Below are positions 42,450 through 51,686 of a DNA stretch of 64,000 nt, piece after piece; position 1 is the first letter of the stretch, and every line of letters starts with the position of its first letter. This DNA is from Galbibacter pacificus (GTDB lineage: Bacteria > Bacteroidota > Bacteroidia > Flavobacteriales > Flavobacteriaceae). Where the stretch lies: assembly GCF_029603165.1 (NCBI RefSeq), contig NZ_JAQSVC010000001.1, positions 372,001-436,000 of the forward strand, read 5' to 3'. The notes beneath the pieces were generated by a model, which made no database searches, was not told the origin of the DNA, and worked only from the letters and a program-made list of their open reading frames with translations. Position numbers and translations under genes: made by a program.

Positions 42450-45167
42450 ATGAGGACTTGTTACATACCTTACTTTTTATTAATAATATCAACATGTATT
42501 TCCTGTGGGCCCAAGGAGGCCAAGAACCACATTCAGGTTGGTTTTGCACAGGCCATGAGCTCGGATAACTGGAGAAAGGAGATGGAAAAGGGCATGCAGG
42601 TCCAATCTTCTTTATATCCTCATGTAAAACTGGAAATAAAAAACGCCAATAATAATGTAGAAAGTCAAATTCAGCAAATCCATGACTTTATTGATGAACG
42701 CGTGGACGTTCTTATTGTATCCCCTATTAAGTCCAAACCGGTAACCGCTGCTATTGAAAATGCCTTAAAGGCCGGGATCCCCACCATAATTATAGACCGT
42801 AAGATTGATGGCAATAACTATACGGCATATATTGGAGCAAATAATATGGATATAGGAAAAGATGCGGCTAAATATATTTTATCGGGAATAAAAGATTTTA
42901 CTTCGGTCGTTCAAATTACCGGAGATATAGCCTCATCGCCTGCAAGGGAACGCCAATTAGGGTTTGAATCTGTACTAAAGAAATCAGAAAAAGTGAAACT
43001 GGTGGCCACCATACACGGCGATTGGGAGAAACCATCGGTTACGGGGCCTTTGGACAAACTTCTCGATAGCATGACCCCTGGTTATATATTTGCCCATAAT
43101 GACCGTATGGCCATGGGAGTTTGGGAAGTACTTAAGCAACATGACCTTCAAAATAAAGTAAAAATTGTTGGAGTAGATGGGTTATATGGTCCAAATGGGG
43201 GGATACAATATGTAAAGGACAAAATATTATTGGCTACCATTTTATACCCCACGGGTGGGGCAGAAGCAATCGACCTTGCAGTGAAAATAGTTAATGGGGA
43301 GTTTGTACATAAAAACAATACGTTGAACACAGTGGTAATCGATTCGGTAAATGTGGATTTGATGCAAAACCAGTTTAATAAACTTGTGGAGCAACAAAAC
43401 GATATAGAAGGTCAACAACAAGTAATCAATGAGCAAGTAAAGGCCTACCAATCGCAAAACAGCATGATAAAATTAATGATTGGCTTGCTGGTTTTATTGT
43501 TGGCATTGGCACTATGGAGCATATATTCAGCTGTAAAAATTAGCCGCAGCAAGCGTAAATTGGAAATAATTAACGAAAAGATAAAAACGCAGCGTAACCA
43601 AATAAAAAAGTTTGCTCAACAGTTAAAAGAATCCAACGATAGCAAAATTAATTTTTTTACGGCTTTATCACATGAATTTAAAACCCCGCTCACACTTATT
43701 ACAAGTTCGGTAGAAACTATTTTTGAACAAAATAAGGCCCTTGTTGGGCAATCTTCTTTTGAAATGAATCTTATTATAAATAATTCCAAACGTTTAATAA
43801 GGCTTATTAATGAATTATTGGACTTTAGAAAGTTAGAAACAGATTCTTTTACTTTAAAGCCAAGAAAATCCGATATAAAAGAAATCATGGAACACGTACT
43901 TGGCGATTTTAAACTGGAAGCTGTTAAGCACTCCGTTCAATTGAAGGTAAAGTACCCCAAGAGCCCATGCTATCTTTGGGTGGACACCAATGCCCTTGAC
44001 AAGGTTTTCTTTAACGTGCTCTCCAATGCCATGAAGTTTACACCGGCTCATGGAAAAATAGAGGTCGAAATTTTTGAAGAAGAAGAAAAGGTGAAAATAT
44101 GCATAAGAGATACCGGAATTGGCATTCCCCAAGAAGACATACAGAATATCTTTAATCCATTTGTACAAGCAAGTAACAATGATAGGCCTAGCTCTGGCTT
44201 GGGCTTATATATTGCCAAACAATTTATAGAATTGCACAAAGGAACCATAGCAATCCATACACAAAAGGGAACAGAATTCATTATTGTTATCCCCAAGGGA
44301 AATAAACACCTTCAACATATAAAAATATATCCCGATAATATACAAATTACTGAAGAATTTGAGAATCACTTAAAACCTTCTGAACCTGAAAGTATATTGT
44401 TTGAGCCCGCATCTGTGCAGGATAATTTTTCTGATTTGCTTATTATTGAAGACAATACAGACCTGTGCCATTTACTGGTAAAACAATTAAAAAACGATTA
44501 CAATATCTATATCTCCATAGGAAACGATGCCATTGAAAAAGCACTTGATATAATTCCAGATATCGTTATTTGCGATTTAAACCTTCCGGAAACTTCCGGT
44601 TTCGAATTGGCCAAAAAACTGAAAGAAGACCTTAGAACTTCACATATCCCGGTTATCGTTTTAACGGCCATGGGCGATGAAGATTCATATATAAAAGCAA
44701 TGAATGCCGGAGCCGATTTTTATATCACCAAGCCTTTCCAGATGGATGCTCTTAAACAGGTATTAAAAACAATTTTATACAATAGGGAGCGTTTGCGGTA
44801 TTATTATGCAAATAAATTGGATAGTATTGCAAGTGTTGGTTTTGACAAAGACGAGCAGGACTTTGTAAAAAAAATAAATGCATATGTGCTCGAAAATTTA
44901 AACAATCCGGAATTTTCCGTCGAAGAACTGGCTAAGGAATTGCATATATCAAGGGTGCAACTTTACCGAAAGGTCAAGGCCATATTGGGGGTTTCTATCA
45001 GTGATTATATAAATGGCGTTCGTTTGGAAAAAGCCCAGGAATTATTACAGGATTCTTCACTCCATATTTCTGAAATTGCATACGGGGTAGGTTTTTCATC
45101 ACCCGGATATTTTTCCACTGCATTTAAAAATAAATACGGGATTACACCAAAACGCTATAGGAATTAA
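42450..45167 (+). CDS. Hybrid two-component sensor/regulator (BT1754-like, fructan PUL)
   Basis: 905-residue one-protein signalling system. Signal-anchor start (MRTCYIPYFLLIISTC); periplasmic ribose-binding-type sugar sensor about 25-315 (IQVGFAQAMSSDNWRKEM, VSPIKSKPVTAAIENALKAGIPTIIIDRK, GDIASSPARERQLGFESVL, FAHNDRMAMGVWEVL); one transmembrane helix about 339-362; histidine kinase with SHEFKTPLTLI (His408), VFFNVLSNAMKFTPAHG and IRDTGIGIPQEDI; receiver domain with phospho-acceptor Asp709 in VICDLNLPETSGFELA; and C-terminal AraC helix-turn-helix (about 800-905). This architecture and the GH32 operon next door match BT1754 of B. thetaiotaomicron, which senses fructose. It lies 244 bases upstream of the operon it should activate. 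Confidence 0.93.
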   Translation: MRTCYIPYFLLIISTCISCGPKEAKNHIQVGFAQAMSSDNWRKEMEKGMQVQSSLYPHVKLEIKNANNNVESQIQQIHDFIDERVDVLIVSPIKSKPVTAAIENALKAGIPTIIIDRKIDGNNYTAYIGANNMDIGKDAAKYILSGIKDFTSVVQITGDIASSPARERQLGFESVLKKSEKVKLVATIHGDWEKPSVTGPLDKLLDSMTPGYIFAHNDRMAMGVWEVLKQHDLQNKVKIVGVDGLYGPNGGIQYVKDKILLATILYPTGGAEAIDLAVKIVNGEFVHKNNTLNTVVIDSVNVDLMQNQFNKLVEQQNDIEGQQQVINEQVKAYQSQNSMIKLMIGLLVLLLALALWSIYSAVKISRSKRKLEIINEKIKTQRNQIKKFAQQLKESNDSKINFFTALSHEFKTPLTLITSSVETIFEQNKALVGQSSFEMNLIINNSKRLIRLINELLDFRKLETDSFTLKPRKSDIKEIMEHVLGDFKLEAVKHSVQLKVKYPKSPCYLWVDTNALDKVFFNVLSNAMKFTPAHGKIEVEIFEEEEKVKICIRDTGIGIPQEDIQNIFNPFVQASNNDRPSSGLGLYIAKQFIELHKGTIAIHTQKGTEFIIVIPKGNKHLQHIKIYPDNIQITEEFENHLKPSEPESILFEPASVQDNFSDLLIIEDNTDLCHLLVKQLKNDYNIYISIGNDAIEKALDIIPDIVICDLNLPETSGFELAKKLKEDLRTSHIPVIVLTAMGDEDSYIKAMNAGADFYITKPFQMDALKQVLKTILYNRERLRYYYANKLDSIASVGFDKDEQDFVKKINAYVLENLNNPEFSVEELAKELHISRVQLYRKVKAILGVSISDYINGVRLEKAQELLQDSSLHISEIAYGVGFSSPGYFSTAFKNKYGITPKRYRN

Positions 45168-45188
45168 AAACGATTTTTTTACTTCAAC

Positions 45189-45258
45189 GTTATCGATAAC
45201 CATTTTTATGTATCAATTTTTAAAGTAATGTTACATAATCAAAACTACAACGTTGTAG
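45189..45258. promoter_or_regulatory. Two perfect palindromes upstream of the fructan operon
   Basis: GTTATCGATAAC at 45189-45200 and CTACAACGTTGTAG at 45245-45258, in the only long gap between the sensor gene and its presumed operon. They may be binding sites for the sensor's AraC domain or another regulator. No consensus promoter box could be placed with confidence before 45412. Confidence 0.4.
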
Positions 45259-45411
45259 GGTTTAATTGGTTGTATGAAGTAACTTGCTGAAAATAAAATT
45301 GTTATATATGAATGTGTTATTGATTAACAATTTTAGAACTTTTTGAATTTTCCTTAAAATATAGGTCGGTTTTTTAATCATAGTTTAGTTTTCGAACATT
45401 TAAATTATGAT

Positions 45412-46752
45412 ATGAATAAATTGATACGCTGGTCAATTACTGCTGCACTGGCAGGATTTCTTTTTGGTTTTGATACCGTGGTTATTTCAGGTGCCGACAA
45501 ACAACTTCAGGAATTATGGAACACAACCGATGCTTTTCATGGATCGGTGGTAATGGCCATGGCTTTATGGGGAACAGTGGTGGGAGCCATATTCGGCGGC
45601 ATTCCAACCAACAAGTTCGGAAGAAAAAATACGTTATTCATAATAGGGATATTGTACTTGGTTTCTGCATTAGGTTCTGCTTTGGCAAACGGTCCCTTTA
45701 CTTTTGCGGCTTTTAGGTTTATAGGGGGCTTGGGGGTAGGCGCTTCTACAATTGCAGCACCTACTTATATATCAGAAATAGCACCTTCAAAAAGCCGTGG
45801 ACGTTTGGTGTCTTTATATCAGTTTAATATAGTGCTGGGAATATTGATGGCCTTTCTGTCCAATTACCTGTTAAGAGAAGCAGGAAATCAACCTTGGCGA
45901 TGGATGCTAGGAGTAGAAGCAATTCCTGCTTTTTTATATATGTTCTTTGTGGTTGCCATTCCAAAAAGTCCACGTTGGTTGATTTCTAAATCCAAAAAAA
46001 CTGAAGCTTCAAAAATATTGAAGACCATTGGCAGTGATTTGGATGTGGAACAATTGTGGACGGAAGTCAACTCAGCAAGTCAAAACAAATTTACTGGAGA
46101 ATCTATTTTCATAAAAAAGTATAGTTTCCCGTTAATGTTGGCCTTTTTTATTGCCTTTTTTAATCAAATGTCCGGGATCAATGCCTTCCTCTATTATGCC
46201 CCCCGCATATTTGAAATAGCCGGATTGGGACAAAGCGCTTCGTTACTGAGTAGTATTGGCGTAGGGGCCATCAACCTTATTTTCACTTTAATTGGGGTAT
46301 TCCTAATAGATAAAGCTGGAAGGAAACAATTAATGCTCGTCGGTTCTTTTGGGTATATCGTGTCTCTCTTATTGGTAGCCTCGGCTTTCTTTTTTAACTG
46401 GGGAGGCCTTTGGGTGCCCATATTCCTTTTTTTGTTTATAGCATCTCATGCTGTTGGGCAGGGTGCCGTTATTTGGGTATTTATTTCTGAGATTTTCCCC
46501 AATCATTTACGGGCCTCTGGTCAGGCATTCGGGTCTTCCGTGCATTGGGTGCTGGCGGCCATTGTTCCTTCGGTGGTGCCGGTATTGTTTACATCAATTG
46601 GTGCTGGTTATGTATTTCTGTTCTTTGCCTTTATGATGTTTTTGCAACTCCTGTTCGTACTTTTTTTGATGCCCGAAACCAAAGGGAAATCCTTGGAGGT
46701 CTTAGGGGAAGAACTATCCTTGAAGACGAAATTAAAATCTAACCGGATATGA
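45412..46752 (+). CDS. Sugar-porter MFS transporter, probably fructose
   Basis: 446-residue, 12-helix inner-membrane symporter of the sugar-porter family. Motifs: ALAGFLFGFDTVVISGA, IPTNKFGRKNTLF, RFIGGLGVGASTIAAPTYISEIAPSKSRG, AIPKSPRWLISKSKKTEASKIL, FNQMSGINAFLYYAPRIFE in helix 7, DKAGRKQLMLVG, and MPETKGKSLEVL near the end. First gene of an operon with SusC, SusD, GH32 and fructokinase, so fructose (or short fructo-oligosaccharide) is the likely cargo. The equivalent position in Bacteroides fructan PULs also holds a monosaccharide importer. Confidence 0.92.
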   Translation: MNKLIRWSITAALAGFLFGFDTVVISGADKQLQELWNTTDAFHGSVVMAMALWGTVVGAIFGGIPTNKFGRKNTLFIIGILYLVSALGSALANGPFTFAAFRFIGGLGVGASTIAAPTYISEIAPSKSRGRLVSLYQFNIVLGILMAFLSNYLLREAGNQPWRWMLGVEAIPAFLYMFFVVAIPKSPRWLISKSKKTEASKILKTIGSDLDVEQLWTEVNSASQNKFTGESIFIKKYSFPLMLAFFIAFFNQMSGINAFLYYAPRIFEIAGLGQSASLLSSIGVGAINLIFTLIGVFLIDKAGRKQLMLVGSFGYIVSLLLVASAFFFNWGGLWVPIFLFLFIASHAVGQGAVIWVFISEIFPNHLRASGQAFGSSVHWVLAAIVPSVVPVLFTSIGAGYVFLFFAFMMFLQLLFVLFLMPETKGKSLEVLGEELSLKTKLKSNRI

Positions 46753-46821
46753 AAAATAAAATGCTAACCAGTAATAATTATATATAAAAACAAGCAAACT
46801 AAAACTTTAAAACTCAAACTT

Positions 46822-49800
46822 ATGAAGCATTATACTTTATTGTTTTTTTGTTTGTTGTTCTCCTTTTCACTTTGGAGCCAGCAAACGGAAGTTAGCGGTA
46901 CTATTACCGCCGAAGAAGACCAGATGCCGTTACCCGGGGTAACGGTAATCGTAAAGGGCACTCAAAAGGGGACCGTAACAGATTTTGATGGTAATTATTC
47001 CCTTTCAGAAGTAAACCCAGATGCCATACTGGTGATAAGCTATATAGGCTTTTCCACGGTCGAGATTCCCGTAAATGGAAATACTACCATCAATGCCGCC
47101 ATGAAAATTGATGCACAACAACTGGACGAAGTAGTGCTTACGGGATATACAACGCAGAAAAAGGCAGACATTACAGGAGCGGTTTCTGTGGTTGATATAG
47201 CCGAGATGAATAAACAGCCGCAGGCAAACCCAATGCAGGCCATGCAAGGCAGGGTTGCAGGTGTAAAAATAACTTCGGATGGATCCCCGAGCGGAGGAGG
47301 TACCAAAGTACTAATTAGAGGGGTCGGTACCCTTAATAACACAGATCCTTTGTACATAATCGATGGAGTGCCTACCAAGTCTGGGATGCAGGAACTAAAT
47401 CCCAATGACATTGAATCTATTCAAGTATTGAAAGATGCCGCTTCGGCCAGTATTTATGGCTCGCGGGCATCAAACGGAGTTATTGTAATTACCACAAAAA
47501 CAGGTAAAAATGGAAAGATGCGCGTGAATTTTCAAAACTATACTTCTTTTTCTCAATATGCAAATAGACAGGAAGTGCTAGATGCAGATCAATACGGCCA
47601 AGTGCTGTGGCAGGCCATGATAAACGATGGTATAGACCCAAATACCAATAACTTAAGCTATCAATTTGATTGGAGCGAAAACGGTGGAACGCCAACGCTA
47701 AACAATATCATTATCCCTGAATATTTGGATGCCGAAAAGACCATAAAATCGGCCAATACAGACTGGTATGATGAAATATCAAGGCTGGGGATAGCACAAT
47801 CTTATAATTTATCGGTCTCCAATGGGTCTGAAAAAGGAAATTACCTCTTGTCCTTGGGGTATTACGATAACGAAGGTATAATTAAGGAATCTAGCTTCAA
47901 CCGAATATCGGCAAGGATGAATTCTTCATATAAACTTTTAAACGGCAGGGTTACCATTGGAGAAAACTTTACGATTAACAGAACAGACGAGATTGAAAGT
48001 CCAAGTGTATTAGACCCTGCTTTAAAAGCACTTCCTATTATACCCGTTAGAACTGCAGACGGTCAAGGTTGGGGTGGTCCGGTGGGAGGAATGAACGACC
48101 GCCAAAACCCTGTAAGGTTATTGGAATACAATAAGGATAACAACAAGGAGTTTCAACGTATTTTCGGGAATGTTTACATAGATGTGGAACCTATTAAAAA
48201 CCTTCATGTAAAGACAAATCTTGGGATCGATCAGGGAAGTTTTTATCAAAGGACGCTACAAAGGAGTTATGTGTCGGGGTATTTGAAAAACGACCAAAAT
48301 GCAGTGAACATCGATCAAAATACAACCAATAAAATAACATGGAGCAACACGGCCACATATAACTTTGCCCTCGACAAACATCAGTTTAATCTTTTAGCGG
48401 GTACGGAATTATATAGGGAAAAATATCAAAATACCTATTTAAGAAGACAGGATTTTTTATTGGAAACCCCAGAATACATGTATCCCGATGCCGGAACAGG
48501 AGAATCTTTTACTGGAGGGGGGGCTACCGGCTATAGCTTGGTTTCCTTTTTTGGAAAATTAGAATATGATTTTGATAGCCGGTATTTATTTTCGGCAACC
48601 ATTAGAAGGGATGGTTCTTCTCGATTTGGTGCGAACAACCGTTTTGGTACGTTCCCGGCATTTTCTGCCGGATGGCGCATAAGCAACGAAAGCTTTATGA
48701 AAAACGCAACCATGATATCCGATCTTAAACTACGGTTGGGATGGGGGCAAACAGGAAACCAAGAAATAGGGAACAACGCCATTTACTCACTGTACATAGC
48801 CGATTATGCCGGTGGCGATCCAACTTGGGGAACATCCTATGGTACTGCTTATGACTTTTCGGGCACCGGTAGCGGTTTGTTGCCATCCGGGTTTAGGTCT
48901 ATACAAATAGGGAACGATGACCTAAAATGGGAAACTACCACACAGACCAATATAGGGTTGGATTTTGGATTTTTTGAACAGCACTTAAGTGGCTCGTTGG
49001 ATTTTTATTATAAAGAAACCGAAGATATTTTGGTTTTACCACCTTATTTGGGGGCTATTGGAGAAGGCGGTAACCGTTGGGTAAATGGTGCGTCTATGGA
49101 AAATAAGGGAGTTGAATTGGCACTTATGTATCGTGGAGGTAATACTAGTGGCTTTACCTATGAAATTTCCGGAAATTTTGCATTGAACAGAAACAAGATA
49201 ACATACTTGCCCATAGAAGTTCAAAACAATTATGGAGGAAATGGTACAGATGATAATATTCTTGGAAGACCAATTAATTCCATGTATGGATATGTGACCG
49301 ACGGGCTTTTTAGAACGGATCAGGAACTTCAAAATTCTGCCGAGCAACAAGGGAAAGGTTTGGGAAGGATTCGGTACAAAGATTTAAATTCAGATGGTGT
49401 TATCGATGATCTAGACCGCGATTGGATAGGAAACCCGAACCCGAGCTTTACCTATGGACTTAATATGAGTTTTGGATATAAACAATTTGATCTTAATTTG
49501 TTTTTTGACGGGGTTGGCGATGTGGATGTTATCAACTCAAGAAAATACCAAACCGATTTTTGGAGCGTAGACGATGTAGGCTCCAATAAGGGAACAAGGC
49601 TGCTTAATGCCTGGTCACCAAGCAACCCGAATTCTGATATTCCTGCACTTACAACCATAGACAATAACGCAGAATCCCGGTTTTCGACATATTACATAGA
49701 GCCGGGCGATTATTTTAAACTTCGGAACCTACAAATTGGGTATACCATACCGCAAAATACCATTGAGCGTATTGGAATAAGCAAATTAAGGCTGTATACA

Positions 49801-49920
49801 GGTGGACAAAATCTTTTCACTGTACATAGCAAAGATTTTACCGGCGTGGATCCCGAGAATGCAGCCTTTGGATATCCTTTGCCATTAACAGTAACTTTTG
49901 GAATGGACCTTACTTTCTAA
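46822..49920 (+). CDS. SusC-like TonB-dependent transporter (fructan PUL)
   Basis: 1032-residue outer-membrane receptor. Signal peptide ending LWSQ; carboxypeptidase-regulatory-like domain about 24-105 (PLPGVTVIVKGTQKGTVTDFDG); plug with VLIRGVGTLNNTDPLYIIDGVP and VLKDAASASIYGSRASNGVIVI; 22-strand barrel ending VTFGMDLTF. Imports fructo-oligosaccharides from levan or inulin, inferred from the adjoining GH32, fructokinase and BT1754-like sensor. It starts 69 bases after the MFS gene and ends nine bases before SusD. Confidence 0.95.
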   Translation: MKHYTLLFFCLLFSFSLWSQQTEVSGTITAEEDQMPLPGVTVIVKGTQKGTVTDFDGNYSLSEVNPDAILVISYIGFSTVEIPVNGNTTINAAMKIDAQQLDEVVLTGYTTQKKADITGAVSVVDIAEMNKQPQANPMQAMQGRVAGVKITSDGSPSGGGTKVLIRGVGTLNNTDPLYIIDGVPTKSGMQELNPNDIESIQVLKDAASASIYGSRASNGVIVITTKTGKNGKMRVNFQNYTSFSQYANRQEVLDADQYGQVLWQAMINDGIDPNTNNLSYQFDWSENGGTPTLNNIIIPEYLDAEKTIKSANTDWYDEISRLGIAQSYNLSVSNGSEKGNYLLSLGYYDNEGIIKESSFNRISARMNSSYKLLNGRVTIGENFTINRTDEIESPSVLDPALKALPIIPVRTADGQGWGGPVGGMNDRQNPVRLLEYNKDNNKEFQRIFGNVYIDVEPIKNLHVKTNLGIDQGSFYQRTLQRSYVSGYLKNDQNAVNIDQNTTNKITWSNTATYNFALDKHQFNLLAGTELYREKYQNTYLRRQDFLLETPEYMYPDAGTGESFTGGGATGYSLVSFFGKLEYDFDSRYLFSATIRRDGSSRFGANNRFGTFPAFSAGWRISNESFMKNATMISDLKLRLGWGQTGNQEIGNNAIYSLYIADYAGGDPTWGTSYGTAYDFSGTGSGLLPSGFRSIQIGNDDLKWETTTQTNIGLDFGFFEQHLSGSLDFYYKETEDILVLPPYLGAIGEGGNRWVNGASMENKGVELALMYRGGNTSGFTYEISGNFALNRNKITYLPIEVQNNYGGNGTDDNILGRPINSMYGYVTDGLFRTDQELQNSAEQQGKGLGRIRYKDLNSDGVIDDLDRDWIGNPNPSFTYGLNMSFGYKQFDLNLFFDGVGDVDVINSRKYQTDFWSVDDVGSNKGTRLLNAWSPSNPNSDIPALTTIDNNAESRFSTYYIEPGDYFKLRNLQIGYTIPQNTIERIGISKLRLYTGGQNLFTVHSKDFTGVDPENAAFGYPLPLTVTFGMDLTF

Positions 49921-49929
49921 ACAATAAAA

Positions 49930-51636
49930 ATGAGAATGATGAAAACAATATATTATAGTATTTTAGGACTTTTGACCTTAGTTTTGGCTACTTCCTGCTC
50001 AGATTATTTGGAAAACACCCCTAACGCCGTCTTGGAAGAAAACGAATTGATAAACCCCGATAATATTGACGGATTTGTTACTGCTGCATATGCAGCCTTG
50101 GGCAACGACCATTACGATAGCCCCTTTAGCTTATGGCCTTATGGAAATGTTCGTTCTGATGATGCCTACAAAGGTGGGAGCGGGCCAAACGATATTCAGG
50201 TTTTTCATTTCTTTGAAGTGTCCAATAATATTCGGACCGATTTTGGAGAGCTGGACCGGTTTTGGTACAACTCTTATATAGCCATTTCCCGAGTTAATAA
50301 AGCTTTAAATGCTTTAGACCAGATTGATAAAAGTGATTATCCTTTAAAAGACGTCCGAATTGCAGAAATGCATTTTTTAAGAGGACATTTTTATTTTATG
50401 CTGAAGGAAATGTTTAAATATGTACCTTATATAACTGAAGATATCCCAATTGAAGAATATGGAAATATATCCAACCGTGAACTCTCTAATGATGGATTAT
50501 GGGAAGCCATAGCACAAGATTTTGAAAGCGCCGCAGAAAACCTTCCTGCAAACCAAGACCAGATTGGAAGGGTAAATAGTGCTGCAGCATATGCTTACTT
50601 AGCAAAGGTAAGATTGTACCAAGCTTACGAACAGGACGAGAATAACAATGTGGTAAAGATCAATCAGGAAAAATTGCAAGAAGTTATTCAAGCTACCGAT
50701 GAGGTTGTGGGAAAATATCAGTTGGAGGATGATTTTGGCTTTAATTTCCTTCCGGGGAGTTACCAAAACGGCTCCGAATCTGTATTTTCTATTCAGTTTT
50801 CAAACAACGACAACACACTTCACGGACGTTTGAATTATTCTGATGTACTATCCACTCCACAAGGTCTTGGATGTTGCGATTTTCAAAAACCGAGCCAGAA
50901 CCTGGTCAATGCGTTCAAAACTAATTCCGATGGGCTTCCCTTGCTTGATGATTTTAATGATTCAGACTTAGATTATAACAACCTAAATGCAACTACGGTA
51001 GACCCTAGATTATATCATACAGTGGCCATTCCTGGATTGCCATATAAATATAACAATTCTTATATTTATCAAGAAAGTTGGAACAGGAGCCCAAGCACGT
51101 ATGGGTTTTATGCCTCTTTAAAAGAGAACGTTTCCCCCGATTGCGATTGCTTTGTAAACATAGATCCGTTTTATGGCAATTCTAAAAATAGAATTGAAAT
51201 CCGTTATGCCGATGTTCTATTGATGCGGGCCGAAGCACTTATTGAATTGGGCAGGCACAAAGAGGCGCTGCCGCTGGTAAACCAGATTCGTCAAAGAGCA
51301 GGGCAAAGCACTACTTTGATTAACGGGTATGCCAACAATACCCAAGTGGCTTTATACGAAGATGGGGTAAACTGTAATTGGACACAAGATTTTGCCAGAA
51401 AAGCAATGCGGTTTGAAAGGAGATTGGAATTTGCCATGGAGGGCAACCGTTTCTTTGACCTTGTAAGATGGGGCGTAGCCGATGAGGTTCTTAATAAATA
51501 TTATGAAGGGGAAAAAGAAAAGAGGGTTTATTATGAAGAGGCGCATTTTGACCCTAATTTAGAAGAATATTGCCCAATCCCTTTGGCACAAATTAACTTT
51601 AGTAGAAACGTGTACAAACAAAATACAGGATATTAG
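49930..51636 (+). CDS. SusD-like lipoprotein (fructan PUL)
   Basis: 568-residue SusD/RagB surface lipoprotein. The signal sequence ends LATSC, followed by SDYLENTPNAVLEENELI. TPR-like segments include AEMHFLRGHFYFMLKEMFKYVPYI and IRYADVLLMRAEALIELGRHKEALPLVNQIRQRAG; the family C-terminal signature is AMRFERRLEFAMEGNRFFDLVRWG, ending CPIPLAQINFSRNVYKQNTGY. Start could also be at the Met codons 49936 or 49939. It binds fructan oligosaccharides for the SusC partner. Confidence 0.94.
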   Translation: MRMMKTIYYSILGLLTLVLATSCSDYLENTPNAVLEENELINPDNIDGFVTAAYAALGNDHYDSPFSLWPYGNVRSDDAYKGGSGPNDIQVFHFFEVSNNIRTDFGELDRFWYNSYIAISRVNKALNALDQIDKSDYPLKDVRIAEMHFLRGHFYFMLKEMFKYVPYITEDIPIEEYGNISNRELSNDGLWEAIAQDFESAAENLPANQDQIGRVNSAAAYAYLAKVRLYQAYEQDENNNVVKINQEKLQEVIQATDEVVGKYQLEDDFGFNFLPGSYQNGSESVFSIQFSNNDNTLHGRLNYSDVLSTPQGLGCCDFQKPSQNLVNAFKTNSDGLPLLDDFNDSDLDYNNLNATTVDPRLYHTVAIPGLPYKYNNSYIYQESWNRSPSTYGFYASLKENVSPDCDCFVNIDPFYGNSKNRIEIRYADVLLMRAEALIELGRHKEALPLVNQIRQRAGQSTTLINGYANNTQVALYEDGVNCNWTQDFARKAMRFERRLEFAMEGNRFFDLVRWGVADEVLNKYYEGEKEKRVYYEEAHFDPNLEEYCPIPLAQINFSRNVYKQNTGY

Positions 51637-51686
51637 ATTTATTAATGATGCATAATATTACAGAGAAAACAAAATTTTTTAAACAG

